64,000 nt of DNA from Mesorhizobium sp. Pch-S (GTDB taxonomy: Bacteria > Pseudomonadota > Alphaproteobacteria > Rhizobiales > Rhizobiaceae): the NCBI RefSeq assembly GCF_004136315.1, contig NZ_CP029562.1:3929501-3993500 (forward strand). Direction: 5' to 3'. Positions 17,638 to 26,833 of the stretch are shown here, one piece after another. Position 1 is the stretch's first letter. Every line of letters starts with the position of its first letter. The notes below the pieces were generated by a model that saw only the letters and a program-made list of their open reading frames with translations, had not been told where the DNA came from and made no database searches. A program made the translations under genes and the position numbers.

Positions 17638-19152
17638 ATGACGCTATCGAGTGAAACGGCGGATCTGCTGGGGAAGCTTGGTGTTGCACGGGATGTGCTT
17701 TCTGGCGGTGATCTGGTTGTGCGCAGCCCGGTGACGGGTGAGCAGCTGGCAGCATTGAAGACGGTCTCGGCAGCTGATGCCAACAAGACGATCGATGCCG
17801 CCCATGAGGCCTTCAAGGCCTGGCGCCTTGTGCCCGGTCCCAAGCGCGGCGAACTGGTGCGCCTGCTGGGTGAGGAACTGCGCGCCCACAAGACCGAGCT
17901 CGGCCGCCTGGTGTCGATCGAGGTCGGCAAGATCCCTTCGGAAGGATTGGGCGAAGTCCAGGAAATGATCGACATCTGCGACTTCGCCGTCGGCCTGTCG
18001 CGTCAGTTGTACGGCCTGACCATCGCCACCGAACGCCCCGGCCACCGGATGATGGAAACCTGGCATCCGCTCGGCGTCGTCGGTGTCATCTCGGCCTTCA
18101 ACTTCCCCGTCGCGGTGTGGTCGTGGAATGCCGCACTGGCGCTGGTCTGCGGCGATGCGGTGGTGTGGAAGCCTTCGGAGAAGACGCCGCTGACGGCACT
18201 TGCCTGCGCGGCGATCTTCGCGCGCGCCGTCAAGCGTTTCGGTGCCGATGCCCCCGCCAATCTGGCACCGGTGCTGATCGGCGAGCGCGAGATCGGCGAA
18301 GTGCTGGTCGATCATGCGAAAGTGCCGCTGGTCTCGGCTACCGGCTCGACCCGCATGGGTCGTGAGGTCGGTCCGCGCCTGGCCAGGCGTTTCGCCCGTG
18401 CCGTGCTGGAGCTCGGCGGTAACAATGCCGGCATCGTCTGCCCGAGTGCCGATCTCGACATGGCGCTGCGCGCCATCGCCTTCGGTGCCATGGGCACTGC
18501 CGGCCAGCGCTGCACCACGCTGCGCCGCCTGTTCGTGCATGAGAGCGTCTATGACCAGCTCGTGCCGCGCCTGAAGAAGGCCTATGAGAGCGTCTCGGTC
18601 GGCAATCCGCTGGAGACTTCGTCGCTGGTCGGCCCGCTGATCGACAAGGCAGCCTTCGACGCCATGCAGAAGGCGCTGAAACATGCCGGCGAACATGGCG
18701 GCACGGTCACCGGCGGCGCTCGCGTCGAGAACGGGCATGGCGATGCCTATTATGTGCGTCCGGCGCTGGTGGAGATGCCGAAGCAGGCTGGTCCGGTGCT
18801 GGAAGAGACCTTCGCGCCGATCCTCTATGTGATGAAGTATTCCGACTTCGACAGCGTTCTTGAGCTGCACAATGCGGTTGGTGCCGGGCTGTCGTCGTCG
18901 ATCTTCACGCGCGATCTGCAGGAATCGGAGCGGTTCCTTGCCGCTGACGGTTCGGACTGCGGCATCGCCAACGTCAACATCGGCACGTCGGGAGCCGAGA
19001 TCGGCGGTGCGTTCGGTGGCGAGAAGGAGACCGGCGGCGGTCGTGAGAGCGGTTCGGATGCGTGGAAGGCTTATATGCGGCGCGCCACCAACACCGTGAA
19101 CTACTCCAAGGCGCTGCCGCTCGCCCAGGGCGTCTCCTTCGACATCGACTGA
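17638..19152 (+). CDS. amaB: L-aminoadipate-semialdehyde / piperideine-6-carboxylate dehydrogenase-like aldehyde dehydrogenase
   Basis: 504 residues from ATG at 17638 (AAAGGGAAG leader). ALDH7 group: the oxyanion region SAFNFPVAVWSWNAALAL, general base Glu258 in LELGGNNAGIV, nucleophile Cys292 in TAGQRCTTLRRLF, and the ending GGEKETGGGRESGSDAWKAY typical of antiquitin-like enzymes. It oxidises 2-aminoadipate 6-semialdehyde in lysine or pipecolate catabolism. With a glutaryl-CoA dehydrogenase gene also in the window, a lysine route is plausible, though the two are 16 kb apart. A clear terminator follows. Confidence 0.87.
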   Translation: MTLSSETADLLGKLGVARDVLSGGDLVVRSPVTGEQLAALKTVSAADANKTIDAAHEAFKAWRLVPGPKRGELVRLLGEELRAHKTELGRLVSIEVGKIPSEGLGEVQEMIDICDFAVGLSRQLYGLTIATERPGHRMMETWHPLGVVGVISAFNFPVAVWSWNAALALVCGDAVVWKPSEKTPLTALACAAIFARAVKRFGADAPANLAPVLIGEREIGEVLVDHAKVPLVSATGSTRMGREVGPRLARRFARAVLELGGNNAGIVCPSADLDMALRAIAFGAMGTAGQRCTTLRRLFVHESVYDQLVPRLKKAYESVSVGNPLETSSLVGPLIDKAAFDAMQKALKHAGEHGGTVTGGARVENGHGDAYYVRPALVEMPKQAGPVLEETFAPILYVMKYSDFDSVLELHNAVGAGLSSSIFTRDLQESERFLAADGSDCGIANVNIGTSGAEIGGAFGGEKETGGGRESGSDAWKAYMRRATNTVNYSKALPLAQGVSFDID

Positions 19153-19179
19153 GCGTCGCACACTTCCAAACCTTGATGA

Positions 19180-19206
19180 ACGGCGGGCCTCGGGTCCGCC
19201 GTTTTT
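19180..19206 (+). terminator. rho-independent terminator after amaB
   Basis: ACGGCGG and CCGCCGT arms, with CC/GG inside and one mismatched pair between, enclose a short loop and are followed by TTTTT. It lies about 27 bases past the stop codon and separates the gene from the serine-cycle operon. Confidence 0.8.
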
Positions 19207-19322
19207 CTTTGTCTTCGCAACACCCGCGTTCCGGGTGGCGCATGGCCTATCCGGGGTGGGGTTTCGCCTACCCGGCAGGCAGGTTTGGCCCGACGCTTGA
19301 TGGCGGAAGGTTCCACCTTGGC

Positions 19323-19362
19323 AGGTGTTGTGAGGTGTTGCAGAGGAAAAGATTATTCTTCC
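19323..19362 (+). promoter_or_regulatory. control region of the serine-cycle operon: phased direct repeats
   Basis: AGGTGTTG occurs at 19323-19330 and again at 19333-19340, start to start exactly 10 bases, or one helical turn. Next to it, the reverse strand reads AATAATCTTTTCCTCTGCAA, a loose relative of the motif found upstream of the amine operons at 29644, 44048 and 51811. The region is 70-110 bases before sgaA. A regulatory role is inferred. Confidence 0.4.
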
Positions 19363-19429
19363 CACGGCGGAGCTCGCCGAATGCCTGCCGGTCCCTCGAG
19401 GCCGGCGCAGACAGATCGGGAGGATCATC

Positions 19430-20620
19430 ATGGCTGGTTTCACGCATCTCTTCGTCCCCGGACCTACCAACGTGCCGGAAGCCGTCCGGCAGGCCATGAA
19501 CCTGGCCATGGAGGACATGCGCGCCTCGACATTCCCCCTGCTGACGCTCGGCCTGTTCGATGGCTTGAAGCGGGTGTTCAAGAACGAGACCGGTCGCGTC
19601 TTCATCTATCCATCGTCGGGAACCGGTGCCTGGGAATCGGGCATCACCAACACGCTGAGCCCTGGTGACCGCGTGCTGATGTCGCGCTTCGGCCAGTTCT
19701 CGCACCTGTGGGTCGACATGGCCGAGCGGCTGGAACTCGACGTCGATGTCGTCGACGTGGAGTGGGGCACCGGCGTGCCGGTCGAGATTTATGCCGAACG
19801 GCTCGCCGCCGACAAGGAACATCGCATCAAAGCTGTGTTCTGCACGCACAACGAGACGGCCACGGGCGTCACCAGCGATGTTGCCGGCGTACGCAAGGCG
19901 CTGGATGCCTCCGGTCATCCGGCATTGCTTTTCGTTGACGGCGTCTCGTCGATCGGCTCGATCGACTTCCGCCAGGAAGAATGGGGTGTCGACTGCGCGG
20001 TCAGCGGTTCGCAGAAGGGCTTCATGCTGCCGGCAGGTCTCGGTTTCCTGTCGGTCAGCCAGAAAGCGCTTGCCGCTGCCAAGACAGCGAAAGGCCGGCG
20101 CTGCTACTTCTCCTTCGAGGACATGATTCGCGCCAACGACACCGGCTTCTTCCCCTATACGCCAGCGACCCAGCTGCTGCGCGGCCTGCGCGTTTCGCTG
20201 GACCTGATCGAGGCGGAAGGGCTGGAGGCGATCTTCGCGCGCCACCATCATCTGGCCGAAGGCGTGCGCAAGGCGGTCGACGCCTGGGGCCTGAAACTCT
20301 GCGCCAAGGAGCGCAAATGGCATTCCGACACGGTGAGCGCCGTCCATGTTCCGGACGGCATCGACAGCGCCGAAATCGTGAAGCGCGCCTATCACAAATA
20401 CCAGACCTCACTGGGCGTCGGGCTGAACAAGGTTGCCGGCAAGGTGTTCCGCATCGGTCATCTCGGCTGGCTGAATGAGGTAATGGTGTGCGGGGCGTTG
20501 TCGGCTGCCGAAATGGCGTTGCGCGATTGCGGCGTGAAGGTTGCACCGGGTTCCGGCGTCGGAGCCGCACTCGAACATTTCCGCCTGGCCGAGCCGGCCG
20601 CTGTCGCCAAGGCTGCCTAG
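19430..20620 (+). CDS. sgaA: serine--glyoxylate aminotransferase
   Basis: 396 residues, starting MAGFTHLFVPGPTNVPEAVR with GGGAGG upstream. Class V PLP aminotransferase; the Schiff-base lysine is Lys196 in VSGSQKGFML, and HNETATGV and LFVDGVSSIGSIDF are the family substrate and cofactor blocks. It transfers the amino group of serine to glyoxylate, giving hydroxypyruvate and glycine, the step that links the C1-loaded half of the serine cycle to the C3 half. It is first gene of a five-gene operon sgaA-mcl-mtkA-mtkB-hprA with gaps of 11-70 bases. Confidence 0.95.
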   Translation: MAGFTHLFVPGPTNVPEAVRQAMNLAMEDMRASTFPLLTLGLFDGLKRVFKNETGRVFIYPSSGTGAWESGITNTLSPGDRVLMSRFGQFSHLWVDMAERLELDVDVVDVEWGTGVPVEIYAERLAADKEHRIKAVFCTHNETATGVTSDVAGVRKALDASGHPALLFVDGVSSIGSIDFRQEEWGVDCAVSGSQKGFMLPAGLGFLSVSQKALAAAKTAKGRRCYFSFEDMIRANDTGFFPYTPATQLLRGLRVSLDLIEAEGLEAIFARHHHLAEGVRKAVDAWGLKLCAKERKWHSDTVSAVHVPDGIDSAEIVKRAYHKYQTSLGVGLNKVAGKVFRIGHLGWLNEVMVCGALSAAEMALRDCGVKVAPGSGVGAALEHFRLAEPAAVAKAA

Positions 20621-20643
20621 GCCACACCAGGGAGGAGACCCGG

Positions 20644-21609
20644 ATGAGCCATACCATCAACCATCTGCGCAAGCTGCGGCTGCAGCGCTCCGAACTCGCG
20701 GTTCCGGGCTCCAATCCGGAGATGATCAGCAAGGCTGCGGCAAGTGCAGCCGACTTCATCTTCCTCGACATCGAGGATGCGGTGGCGCCTCCCGACAAGG
20801 AGCGGGCGCGCCGCAACATCATCGAGGCGCTGAACGACATCGACTGGCGTGCCAGGGGCAAGACCGTGTCGGTGCGCATCAACGGCCTCGACACGCACTA
20901 CATGTATCGCGACGTCGTCGACATCATGGAACAGGCCGGCGACCGGCTGGATACGATCCTGGTGCCGAAGGTCGGCGTTCCGGCTGACCTCTACATGGTC
21001 GAGGCGATGGTCAACCAGATCGAGATGGCCAAGGGCTACAAGACCCGTGTCGGCCTGGAAGCCTTGATCGAAACGGCGCTCGGCATGGCCAATGTCGAAG
21101 CGATCGCCGCCTTCGGCGGACGGCTGGAGGCGCTGCATTTCGGTGTCGCCGACTACGCTGCTAGCTGCAAGGCGCGCACCGTCAACATTGGTGGCCTCAA
21201 TCCCGACTATCCGGCCGACCAGTGGCATTTCGCACTGTCGCGCATGACGGTCGCCTGCCGTGCCTATGGCCTGCGGGCCATCGATGGCCCGTTCGGCGAT
21301 TTCTCGGATCCGGAAGGCTACATGGCCGCCGCCCGCCGTGCCGCGGCACTCGGCATCGAAGGCAAGTGGGCGATCCACCCGTCGCAGATCGAACTCGCCA
21401 ATGCGGTGTTCTCGCCGCCAGAGAAGGAAGTCACCCGCGCCAGGCGCATCATCAAGGTGCTGAAGGAAGCGGAAGAGCAGGGCAAGGGTGCCGCTGCGCT
21501 GGACGGCAAAATGATCGATGCCGCTTCCGAGCGCATGGCCCGCAACGTCCTGGTGACCCACGACGCAATCGAGCAGTCGGCGCGCTCGCGCCAAGCTTTA
21601 CCGAACTGA
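20644..21609 (+). CDS. mcl: L-malyl-CoA lyase (HpcH/HpaI aldolase family)
   Basis: 321 residues from ATG at 20644, 23 bases after sgaA with AGGGAGGAG in front; Methylorubrum Mcl is of similar length. CitE/HpcH fold: [20 protein letters not shown] holds the Mg-binding acid, [10 protein letters not shown] the CoA/arginine site, and the [18 protein letters not shown] block follows. It splits malyl-CoA into acetyl-CoA and glyoxylate, closing the serine cycle. Placement directly before malate thiokinase, which makes malyl-CoA, supports this over the citryl-CoA or beta-methylmalyl-CoA alternatives. Confidence 0.93.
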   Translation: MSHTINHLRKLRLQRSELAVPGSNPEMISKAAASAADFIFLDIEDAVAPPDKERARRNIIEALNDIDWRARGKTVSVRINGLDTHYMYRDVVDIMEQAGDRLDTILVPKVGVPADLYMVEAMVNQIEMAKGYKTRVGLEALIETALGMANVEAIAAFGGRLEALHFGVADYAASCKARTVNIGGLNPDYPADQWHFALSRMTVACRAYGLRAIDGPFGDFSDPEGYMAAARRAAALGIEGKWAIHPSQIELANAVFSPPEKEVTRARRIIKVLKEAEEQGKGAAALDGKMIDAASERMARNVLVTHDAIEQSARSRQALPN

Positions 21610-21622
21610 GGAGGAGTTCGAC

Positions 21623-22807
21623 ATGGATATTCACGAATACCAGGCCAAGGAACTGCTTTCGCGCCATTCGGTCCACATTCCGCGTGGCGGACTGGCCTAC
21701 AGCCCCGAGCAGGCGGCCTATCGCACGCGCGAGATCGGCGGCGACAAATGGGTGGTGAAAGCCCAGATCCATTCAGGCGCGCGCGGCAAGGCCGGCGGCA
21801 TCCGCATCTGCAAGTCCGACAAGGAAGTCTCCGATGCGGCGGAAGCGATGCTCGGCCGCAAGCTGGTGACGCATCAGACCGGGCCGCGGGGCAAGCTGGT
21901 GTCGCGCCTCTACATCGAAGAAACCGTCGACATCCGCCAGGAGATCTATCTCGGCTTCGTGCTCGACCGCAAAGCGGAACGCGTGATGATCGTGGCCTCC
22001 GCCTCAGGCGGCATGGAGATCGAGGAGATCGCCGAGCGCCAGCCGGATTCGATCATCCGCGCCACCGTTGATCCCGGTGTCGGCATGCAGCAGTTCCAGG
22101 CGCGCGAGATCGCGTTCGGGCTCGGACTGGAGAACAGCCTGATCGGCAAGGCGACCGACACCATCATGGGCTGCTACCAGGTGTTCCGCGACTATGATGC
22201 CTCGATGCTGGAGATCAATCCGCTGGTGGTGACGCGCGAAGGCAATCTGATGGCGCTGGACGCCAAGATGTCCTTCGACGAGAACGCGCTGTTCCGCCGG
22301 CCGGAGATTTCGGAACTGCGCGACAAGTCGCAGGAAGATCCGCGCGAAACCTTCGCCAGCGACCGCGGCCTCTCCTATGTCGGGCTGGAGGGAAACATCG
22401 GCTGCATCATCAATGGTGCCGGACTCGCCATGGCGACGATGGACATGATCAAGATCGCCGGCGGCGAACCCGCCAACTTCCTGGACATCGGCGGCGGCGC
22501 TTCGCCGGAGCGTGTCGCCAAGGCTTTCCGTGCCGTGCTCGCCGACAAGAATGTCGAAACGATCCTGGTCAACATCTTCGCCGGCATCAACCGCTGCGAC
22601 TGGGTGGCGGAAGGCGTGCTGAAGGCGATCCACGAGGTCGGTGTCAACGTGCCGCTGGTGGTGCGGCTGGCGGGCACGAATGTCGAGGAGGGCCGTCGCA
22701 TCCTGAGTGCATCGGGTCAGTCGATCATCGTTGCCGACACGCTTGCCGAAGCCGCCGAGAAGGCGGTTGCGGCGATGCGCCAGTCGACACTCAAGAAAGC
22801 CAGCTGA
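21623..22807 (+). CDS. mtkA: malate--CoA ligase (malate thiokinase) beta subunit
   Basis: 394 residues. SucC-like ATP-grasp subunit: [38 protein letters not shown] (nucleotide-binding region), [20 protein letters not shown] and the [19 protein letters not shown] segment. Succinyl-CoA synthetase would look similar, but the position between malyl-CoA lyase and mtkB in a serine-cycle operon argues for malate thiokinase, which makes malyl-CoA from malate, CoA and ATP. 13 bases separate it from mcl and 11 from mtkB. Confidence 0.93.
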   Translation: MDIHEYQAKELLSRHSVHIPRGGLAYSPEQAAYRTREIGGDKWVVKAQIHSGARGKAGGIRICKSDKEVSDAAEAMLGRKLVTHQTGPRGKLVSRLYIEETVDIRQEIYLGFVLDRKAERVMIVASASGGMEIEEIAERQPDSIIRATVDPGVGMQQFQAREIAFGLGLENSLIGKATDTIMGCYQVFRDYDASMLEINPLVVTREGNLMALDAKMSFDENALFRRPEISELRDKSQEDPRETFASDRGLSYVGLEGNIGCIINGAGLAMATMDMIKIAGGEPANFLDIGGGASPERVAKAFRAVLADKNVETILVNIFAGINRCDWVAEGVLKAIHEVGVNVPLVVRLAGTNVEEGRRILSASGQSIIVADTLAEAAEKAVAAMRQSTLKKAS

Positions 22808-22818
22808 GGGAGGACGAG

Positions 22819-23718
22819 ATGTCAGTTCTGCTCAATCGCAATACCAGGGTCATCGTCCAGGGCCTGACCGGCAAGATCGGCTCCTTCCATGCCGAGGACA
22901 TGAAGCGCTACGGCACCAATGTCGTAGGCGGCGTGACGCCGGGCAAGGGTGGCCAGTCACAGCAGGGCATCCCGGTGTTCAACACGGTCAAGGGTGCGGT
23001 GCGCGAGACCGGCGCCGAGGCCAGCATCGTGTTCGTGCCGCCGCCTTTCGCGGCGGACTCGATCATGGAAGCCGCGGATGCCGGCATCAAGCTTTGCGTC
23101 TGCATCACCGACGGCATCCCCTCGCAGGACATGATGCGGGTGAAGCGCTACATGCTGCGCTACCGCCGTGAAGACCGCATGACGCTGATCGGCCCGAACT
23201 GCGCCGGCGTCATCACACCGGGGCAGGCGCTGATGGGCATCATGCCGGGTTCGATCTATCTGCCTGGCCGTGTCGGCATCGTCGGCCGCTCGGGTACGCT
23301 TGGATATGAAGCCGCTTCACAGATGAAGGCGCTCGGCATCGGGGTGTCGACCAGCGTCGGCATCGGTGGTGACCCGATCAACGGGTCTTCCTTCAAGGAT
23401 ATCCTCGAACTTTTCGAGAAGGATGATGAGACCGACGCCGTGGTGATGATCGGCGAGATCGGCGGTCCGCAGGAAGCGGAAGCCGCCGAATGGGCGAAGG
23501 CAAACATGAAGAAGCCGCTGATTGCCTACATTGCCGGTCTGTCAGCTCCGAAGGGCAAACGCATGGGCCATGCCGGTGCCATCATCTCGGCATTCGGCGA
23601 GTCCGCGCAGGAGAAAGTCGAGATCCTGCGCGATGCCGGTGTCACCATCGTGCAGACCCCGGCCTCGTTCGGTCCGACCGTTGCGGGCGTACTGGCCGAG
23701 CAGCGCAAAGCAGCCTAA
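22819..23718 (+). CDS. mtkB: malate--CoA ligase (malate thiokinase) alpha subunit
   Basis: 299 residues. SucD-like CoA-binding subunit: NTRVIVQGLTGKIGSFHAED at the N-terminus (Rossmann CoA site), IGPNCAGVITPGQALMGIMP in the middle, and the phosphohistidine in KGKRMGHAGAIISAFGES near residue 250. It forms the alpha2beta2-type complex with MtkA. Its GGAGG ribosome-binding site lies within the 11-base gap after mtkA. Confidence 0.93.
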   Translation: MSVLLNRNTRVIVQGLTGKIGSFHAEDMKRYGTNVVGGVTPGKGGQSQQGIPVFNTVKGAVRETGAEASIVFVPPPFAADSIMEAADAGIKLCVCITDGIPSQDMMRVKRYMLRYRREDRMTLIGPNCAGVITPGQALMGIMPGSIYLPGRVGIVGRSGTLGYEAASQMKALGIGVSTSVGIGGDPINGSSFKDILELFEKDDETDAVVMIGEIGGPQEAEAAEWAKANMKKPLIAYIAGLSAPKGKRMGHAGAIISAFGESAQEKVEILRDAGVTIVQTPASFGPTVAGVLAEQRKAA

Positions 23719-23788
23719 ACAGGCCGAGCCAATCGTCTTGTGGGGCGGTGCCGGTCCCGGTGCCGCCTCAACCATGCAGGAGCCTATG

Positions 23789-24754
23789 ATGAAGCCACGC
23801 GTTATCGTGACCCGGAAGTGGCCAGCGGCCGTCGAACAGGTGCTCGCCGAGCGCTTCGACACCACCCTCAACGCAGGCGACATTCCATTCACGGCAACGC
23901 AGATCAAGGCCGCCCTGCTCAATTTCGATGCCGTGCTGCCGACAGTCAGCGACAAGCTGCCGGCCGAGATATTCCCTGAACAGCCGCAAGCCAGGATCAT
24001 CGGCAATTTTGGCGTCGGCTTCAGCCATATCGATACCGAAGCGGCGAAGCAGCGCGGCATCGCGGTGACCAATACGCCGGGCGTGCTCACCGACTGCACC
24101 GCCGACATCGCGATGAGCCTGCTGCTCGCGGTCGCGCGCCGCACCGGCGAAGGCGAGCGTCAGTTGCGTGGCGGCGAATGGAAAGGCTGGTGTCCGACCC
24201 ACATGATTGGCGCCAAGGTGACGGGCAAGACGATCGGCATCATCGGCATGGGTCGTATCGGCAAGGCGATGGCACGTCGCGCGCATTTCGGCTTCGGCAT
24301 GAAGGTGGTCTTCTTCAACCGTTCGCGTGTGGACGACGAAGAGACGCGCGCGATGGAGGCTGCGCAATTGCCATCGATCGAGGCGGTGCTGGAGCAAGCC
24401 GATTTCGTGTCGTTGCATTGCCCCGGCGGCGCCGAGAACCGCAACCTGATCAATGCCGAGCGGCTTGGCCGCATGAAGAACAGCGCCTTCCTTATCAACA
24501 CGGCGCGTGGCGACGTGGTTGACGAGGGCGCGCTGGCCGATGCGCTGGAGAACGGCGTGATCGCCGGTGCCGGGCTCGACGTCTTCGCTCAGGAGCCGCA
24601 CGTTCCCGAACGGCTGATCAGGCTGGAGAATACCGTGCTGCTGCCGCATCTCGGCAGCGCCACCGAAGAGACCCGTGTCGCCATGGGCATGAAGGTCGTC
24701 GACAACATCACCGCCTTCTTTGCAGGCGAGCCGATTCCGGATCGGGTCGTCTGA
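23789..24754 (+). CDS. hprA: hydroxypyruvate reductase (D-glycerate dehydrogenase)
   Basis: 321 residues from ATG at 23789 (AGGAG at 23778-23782; the adjacent ATG at 23786 is possible; the frame stays open upstream inside mtkB). D-2-hydroxyacid dehydrogenase: NFGVGFSHIDTEAAKQRGI, cofactor loop IIGMGRIGKAMARRAHFGFG, and the catalytic Arg (NTARGDVVDE), Glu (FAQEPHVPE) and His (LLPHLGSATEE). Reduces hydroxypyruvate from SgaA to D-glycerate with NAD(P)H. It is last gene of the serine-cycle operon. A glycerate kinase, the next enzyme, is not in the window. Confidence 0.92.
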   Translation: MKPRVIVTRKWPAAVEQVLAERFDTTLNAGDIPFTATQIKAALLNFDAVLPTVSDKLPAEIFPEQPQARIIGNFGVGFSHIDTEAAKQRGIAVTNTPGVLTDCTADIAMSLLLAVARRTGEGERQLRGGEWKGWCPTHMIGAKVTGKTIGIIGMGRIGKAMARRAHFGFGMKVVFFNRSRVDDEETRAMEAAQLPSIEAVLEQADFVSLHCPGGAENRNLINAERLGRMKNSAFLINTARGDVVDEGALADALENGVIAGAGLDVFAQEPHVPERLIRLENTVLLPHLGSATEETRVAMGMKVVDNITAFFAGEPIPDRVV

Positions 24755-24884
24755 TGGTCGTTCCTCGTCGGGGAGATTGAACGCACAAATCATTCGCTGA
24801 GCTGTCGATCCAGGTGGATTGGTTTTCTCCGATCCTCGCACACTTCGCCGCATCCAGGCTTTGGACTTGAACCAAAGTGTGAAT

Positions 24885-24905
24885 ATGTTTACCTATGGTG
24901 AACAT
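24885..24905. promoter_or_regulatory. inverted repeat before the XRE-cupin regulator gene
   Basis: ATGTTTACC and GGTGAACAT flank a 3-base centre (TAT); one mismatch breaks perfect symmetry. It lies 22-42 bases before the start codon, where an autoregulatory protein would bind. No second copy was found in the island by eye. Confidence 0.5.
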
Positions 24906-24926
24906 GCGAAGTTTCGGGGGTATATA

Positions 24927-25652
24927 ATGGACAAGTCGGTCAAGGATGGTAAGGGCGCCAGCGCTGCCGCCAAGGCGACCAACGTGTCCAAGAAGGGCTC
25001 GGCCTCCGCACAGCTCAAGGCGGCACCGCTGCACCAGGATCCACACGCGGTCCGTGACACGCGGGAAAAGGTTCTCGAAGTTGCCATCGGCCACGAAGTG
25101 CGTGCCTTCCGCAAGAAACTCGGCATAACCGTCGCCGACCTTGCCGCTACCACCAACATTTCGCTTGGGATGCTGTCGAAGATCGAGAACGGTATTACAT
25201 CACCTTCGCTGACAACCTTGCAGGCTCTGTCGCGCGCCCTTGGTGTGCCGCTCAGTTCTTTCTTCCGGCGCTTCGAAGAGGATCGCAACGCTGTCTTCGT
25301 GAAAGCCGGCGAAGGCGTCGACGTGGAGCGGCGAGGCACCCGCGCGGGACATCAATACAACCTGCTTGGTTATATCAGCTCGAATACAGCGGGTGTGACC
25401 GTCGAGCCCTACCTCATCACGCTGACCGAAAACTCCGACGTGTTTCCAGCCTTTCAGCACGATGGCATGGAATTCCTCTACATGCTGGAAGGCGAGGTGG
25501 TTTATCGCCACGGCAGCAATCTCTACCGGATGCTGCCCGGCGACAGCCTGTTCTTCGATGCCGATGCGCCGCATGGCCCGGATGAATTGACGACATTGCC
25601 GATCCGCTATCTCTCGATCATCTCCTACAGGCAGGGCTCCGGAAACGAATAG
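24927..25652 (+). CDS. XRE family transcriptional regulator with C-terminal cupin domain
   Basis: 241 residues from ATG at 24927 with GGGGG just upstream; the frame extends further but without a site. A charged, Lys/Ala-rich N-terminal tail (about 40 residues) precedes an XRE helix-turn-helix at about 55-110 (VRAFRKKLGITVADLAATTN, ISLGMLSKIENGITSPSLTT). A cupin domain is at about 165-230 (HDGMEFLYMLEGEVVYRHGS, MLPGDSLFFDADAPHGPDEL). Such proteins sense a small ligand and often control amine or amino-acid genes. Lying between the serine-cycle operon and dmmDABC, it is the best candidate for an island regulator; this is inferred. Confidence 0.88.
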   Translation: MDKSVKDGKGASAAAKATNVSKKGSASAQLKAAPLHQDPHAVRDTREKVLEVAIGHEVRAFRKKLGITVADLAATTNISLGMLSKIENGITSPSLTTLQALSRALGVPLSSFFRRFEEDRNAVFVKAGEGVDVERRGTRAGHQYNLLGYISSNTAGVTVEPYLITLTENSDVFPAFQHDGMEFLYMLEGEVVYRHGSNLYRMLPGDSLFFDADAPHGPDELTTLPIRYLSIISYRQGSGNE

Positions 25653-25673
25653 CGCGCCTTTCGGCGCGCTATT
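25648..25673. terminator. bidirectional terminator between regulator and dmmC
   Basis: Perfect 11-bp stem AATAGCGCGCC / GGCGCGCTATT with a 4-base loop, between convergent genes. It includes the regulator's stop codon and lies 33 bases after the dmmC stop. Confidence 0.8.
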
Positions 25674-25705
25674 GTCTCGCTTGGCAGAGGGTCAATCGCT
25701 CGAAC

Positions 25706-26746
25706 TTAGTCCGGGGCGAAACCAGGCGAGGTGGGGGTTCCGTCGTCATACTTCGACAGCCATTCGAGGGTGGTCGGCCGGTAGCGGGTGAGGCCCTTGT
25801 ATTCGACCAGTTCGTTCGGCAGGTCGCGCAGGACGCGGTGAAAGCGGCGCGCCCATTTCGGCACGGTGACCAGTTCCTCCATCTTGATCAGATAGCAGCG
25901 GATCGGGAAGACCAGCGCGTTGGAGCGTGGCAGGCGCCAGAAGCTCTGCAATTCGACACGCAGATGCACCTTGTCGCCGACATTGTCGGGCGTCACCGTG
26001 GTCCGGTCTGGTCCCCATTTGTGGTAGTTCTCGGGGCTGGTGTCGAGCCGCGGGTTGATCGTCATCGTCCAGTTGAGACGCCGCGCGGGCTTGCCCTGCT
26101 GGATGTTGGTGAGGAACTTCAGGGCCCGCGTGAAGATGCCCTTTTCATGGGCCAGCGGCACCGGCGCGTGCCATTCGAAGAAGTTCATGCCGATGTCGAA
26201 GTCGAGCGACCAGTCGGCCTGGGTGGTGACCATGCCGGCGTCCATCCAGAGGTTGCCGTCGCGCTGGTCGAGGATGCAGAAGTCACCCTGGCTCTGACGC
26301 GTGATGTATTCCATCGGTCCGTAGGGCAAGGTGGAAAGATCACCAAAGGTGAAGCTGTCGTCGATGCCGAGCGGCCGGTTGATCCAGCGCCAGCGATCGC
26401 CGTCGCGGGTGAGCGTAAAGTGCTCGGGATAACCCCTGGCCTGCTCGGTCATCAGAAGTTCGAGCAGGTCCCAGCCGGCCAGCGTCATATGCGGCAGTGA
26501 CTGGCAGCGCAGCGGATCCTCGGCGAGAACCTTGGCGCGGTCCTGCATCTCGGAGACGTAGTGCTCGTCGACGTCGATGAGGTTTTCGAGCACGGTGCCT
26601 CTCGGGCCTGGCACATGCGGCTCGATGTTGACCGCATACATGTAGGCGTCTTCGTGAAACGGGAAGGGAAACCGCCGGATGAATTCCGGGCTGTTCCTGA
26701 AGGTGAAATCGTCCCGGAATGTTTCCTGCCTGAAATTGATGCCCAT
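25706..26746 (-). CDS. dmmC: dimethylamine monooxygenase subunit DmmC, heme-dependent oxidative N-demethylase family (DUF3445)
   Basis: 346 residues, start MGINFRQETFRDDFTFRNSP with GGGGAGGAA upstream. Family blocks are PRGTVLENLIDVDEHYVSEM, HFTLTRDGDRWRWINRPLGI, DQRDGNLWMDAGMVTTQADW and the LSFDIGMNFFEWHAPVPL-like segment. The DUF3445 family is described as the haem-containing catalytic part of dimethylamine monooxygenase, which converts dimethylamine to methylamine and formaldehyde with O2 and NADPH. It is last of the dmmD-A-B-C set on the minus strand. The order and the ferredoxin reductase partner next to it make the assignment firm. Confidence 0.92.
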   Translation of the reverse strand: MGINFRQETFRDDFTFRNSPEFIRRFPFPFHEDAYMYAVNIEPHVPGPRGTVLENLIDVDEHYVSEMQDRAKVLAEDPLRCQSLPHMTLAGWDLLELLMTEQARGYPEHFTLTRDGDRWRWINRPLGIDDSFTFGDLSTLPYGPMEYITRQSQGDFCILDQRDGNLWMDAGMVTTQADWSLDFDIGMNFFEWHAPVPLAHEKGIFTRALKFLTNIQQGKPARRLNWTMTINPRLDTSPENYHKWGPDRTTVTPDNVGDKVHLRVELQSFWRLPRSNALVFPIRCYLIKMEELVTVPKWARRFHRVLRDLPNELVEYKGLTRYRPTTLEWLSKYDDGTPTSPGFAPD

Positions 26747-26833
26747 AGGTTCCTCCCCGTGGTTCCAACTCTTTGTGTCTACGCAATTCCGGACGCAAAC
26801 CGTTGTGCGCGTCTAGCCCGGAAGCGCCCTAGG

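Noticed and set aside
17644..19605. 653-codon minus-strand frame opposite amaB
   Set aside because: Antisense shadow: the plus strand encodes a complete aldehyde dehydrogenase with all active-site residues and a terminator after it.
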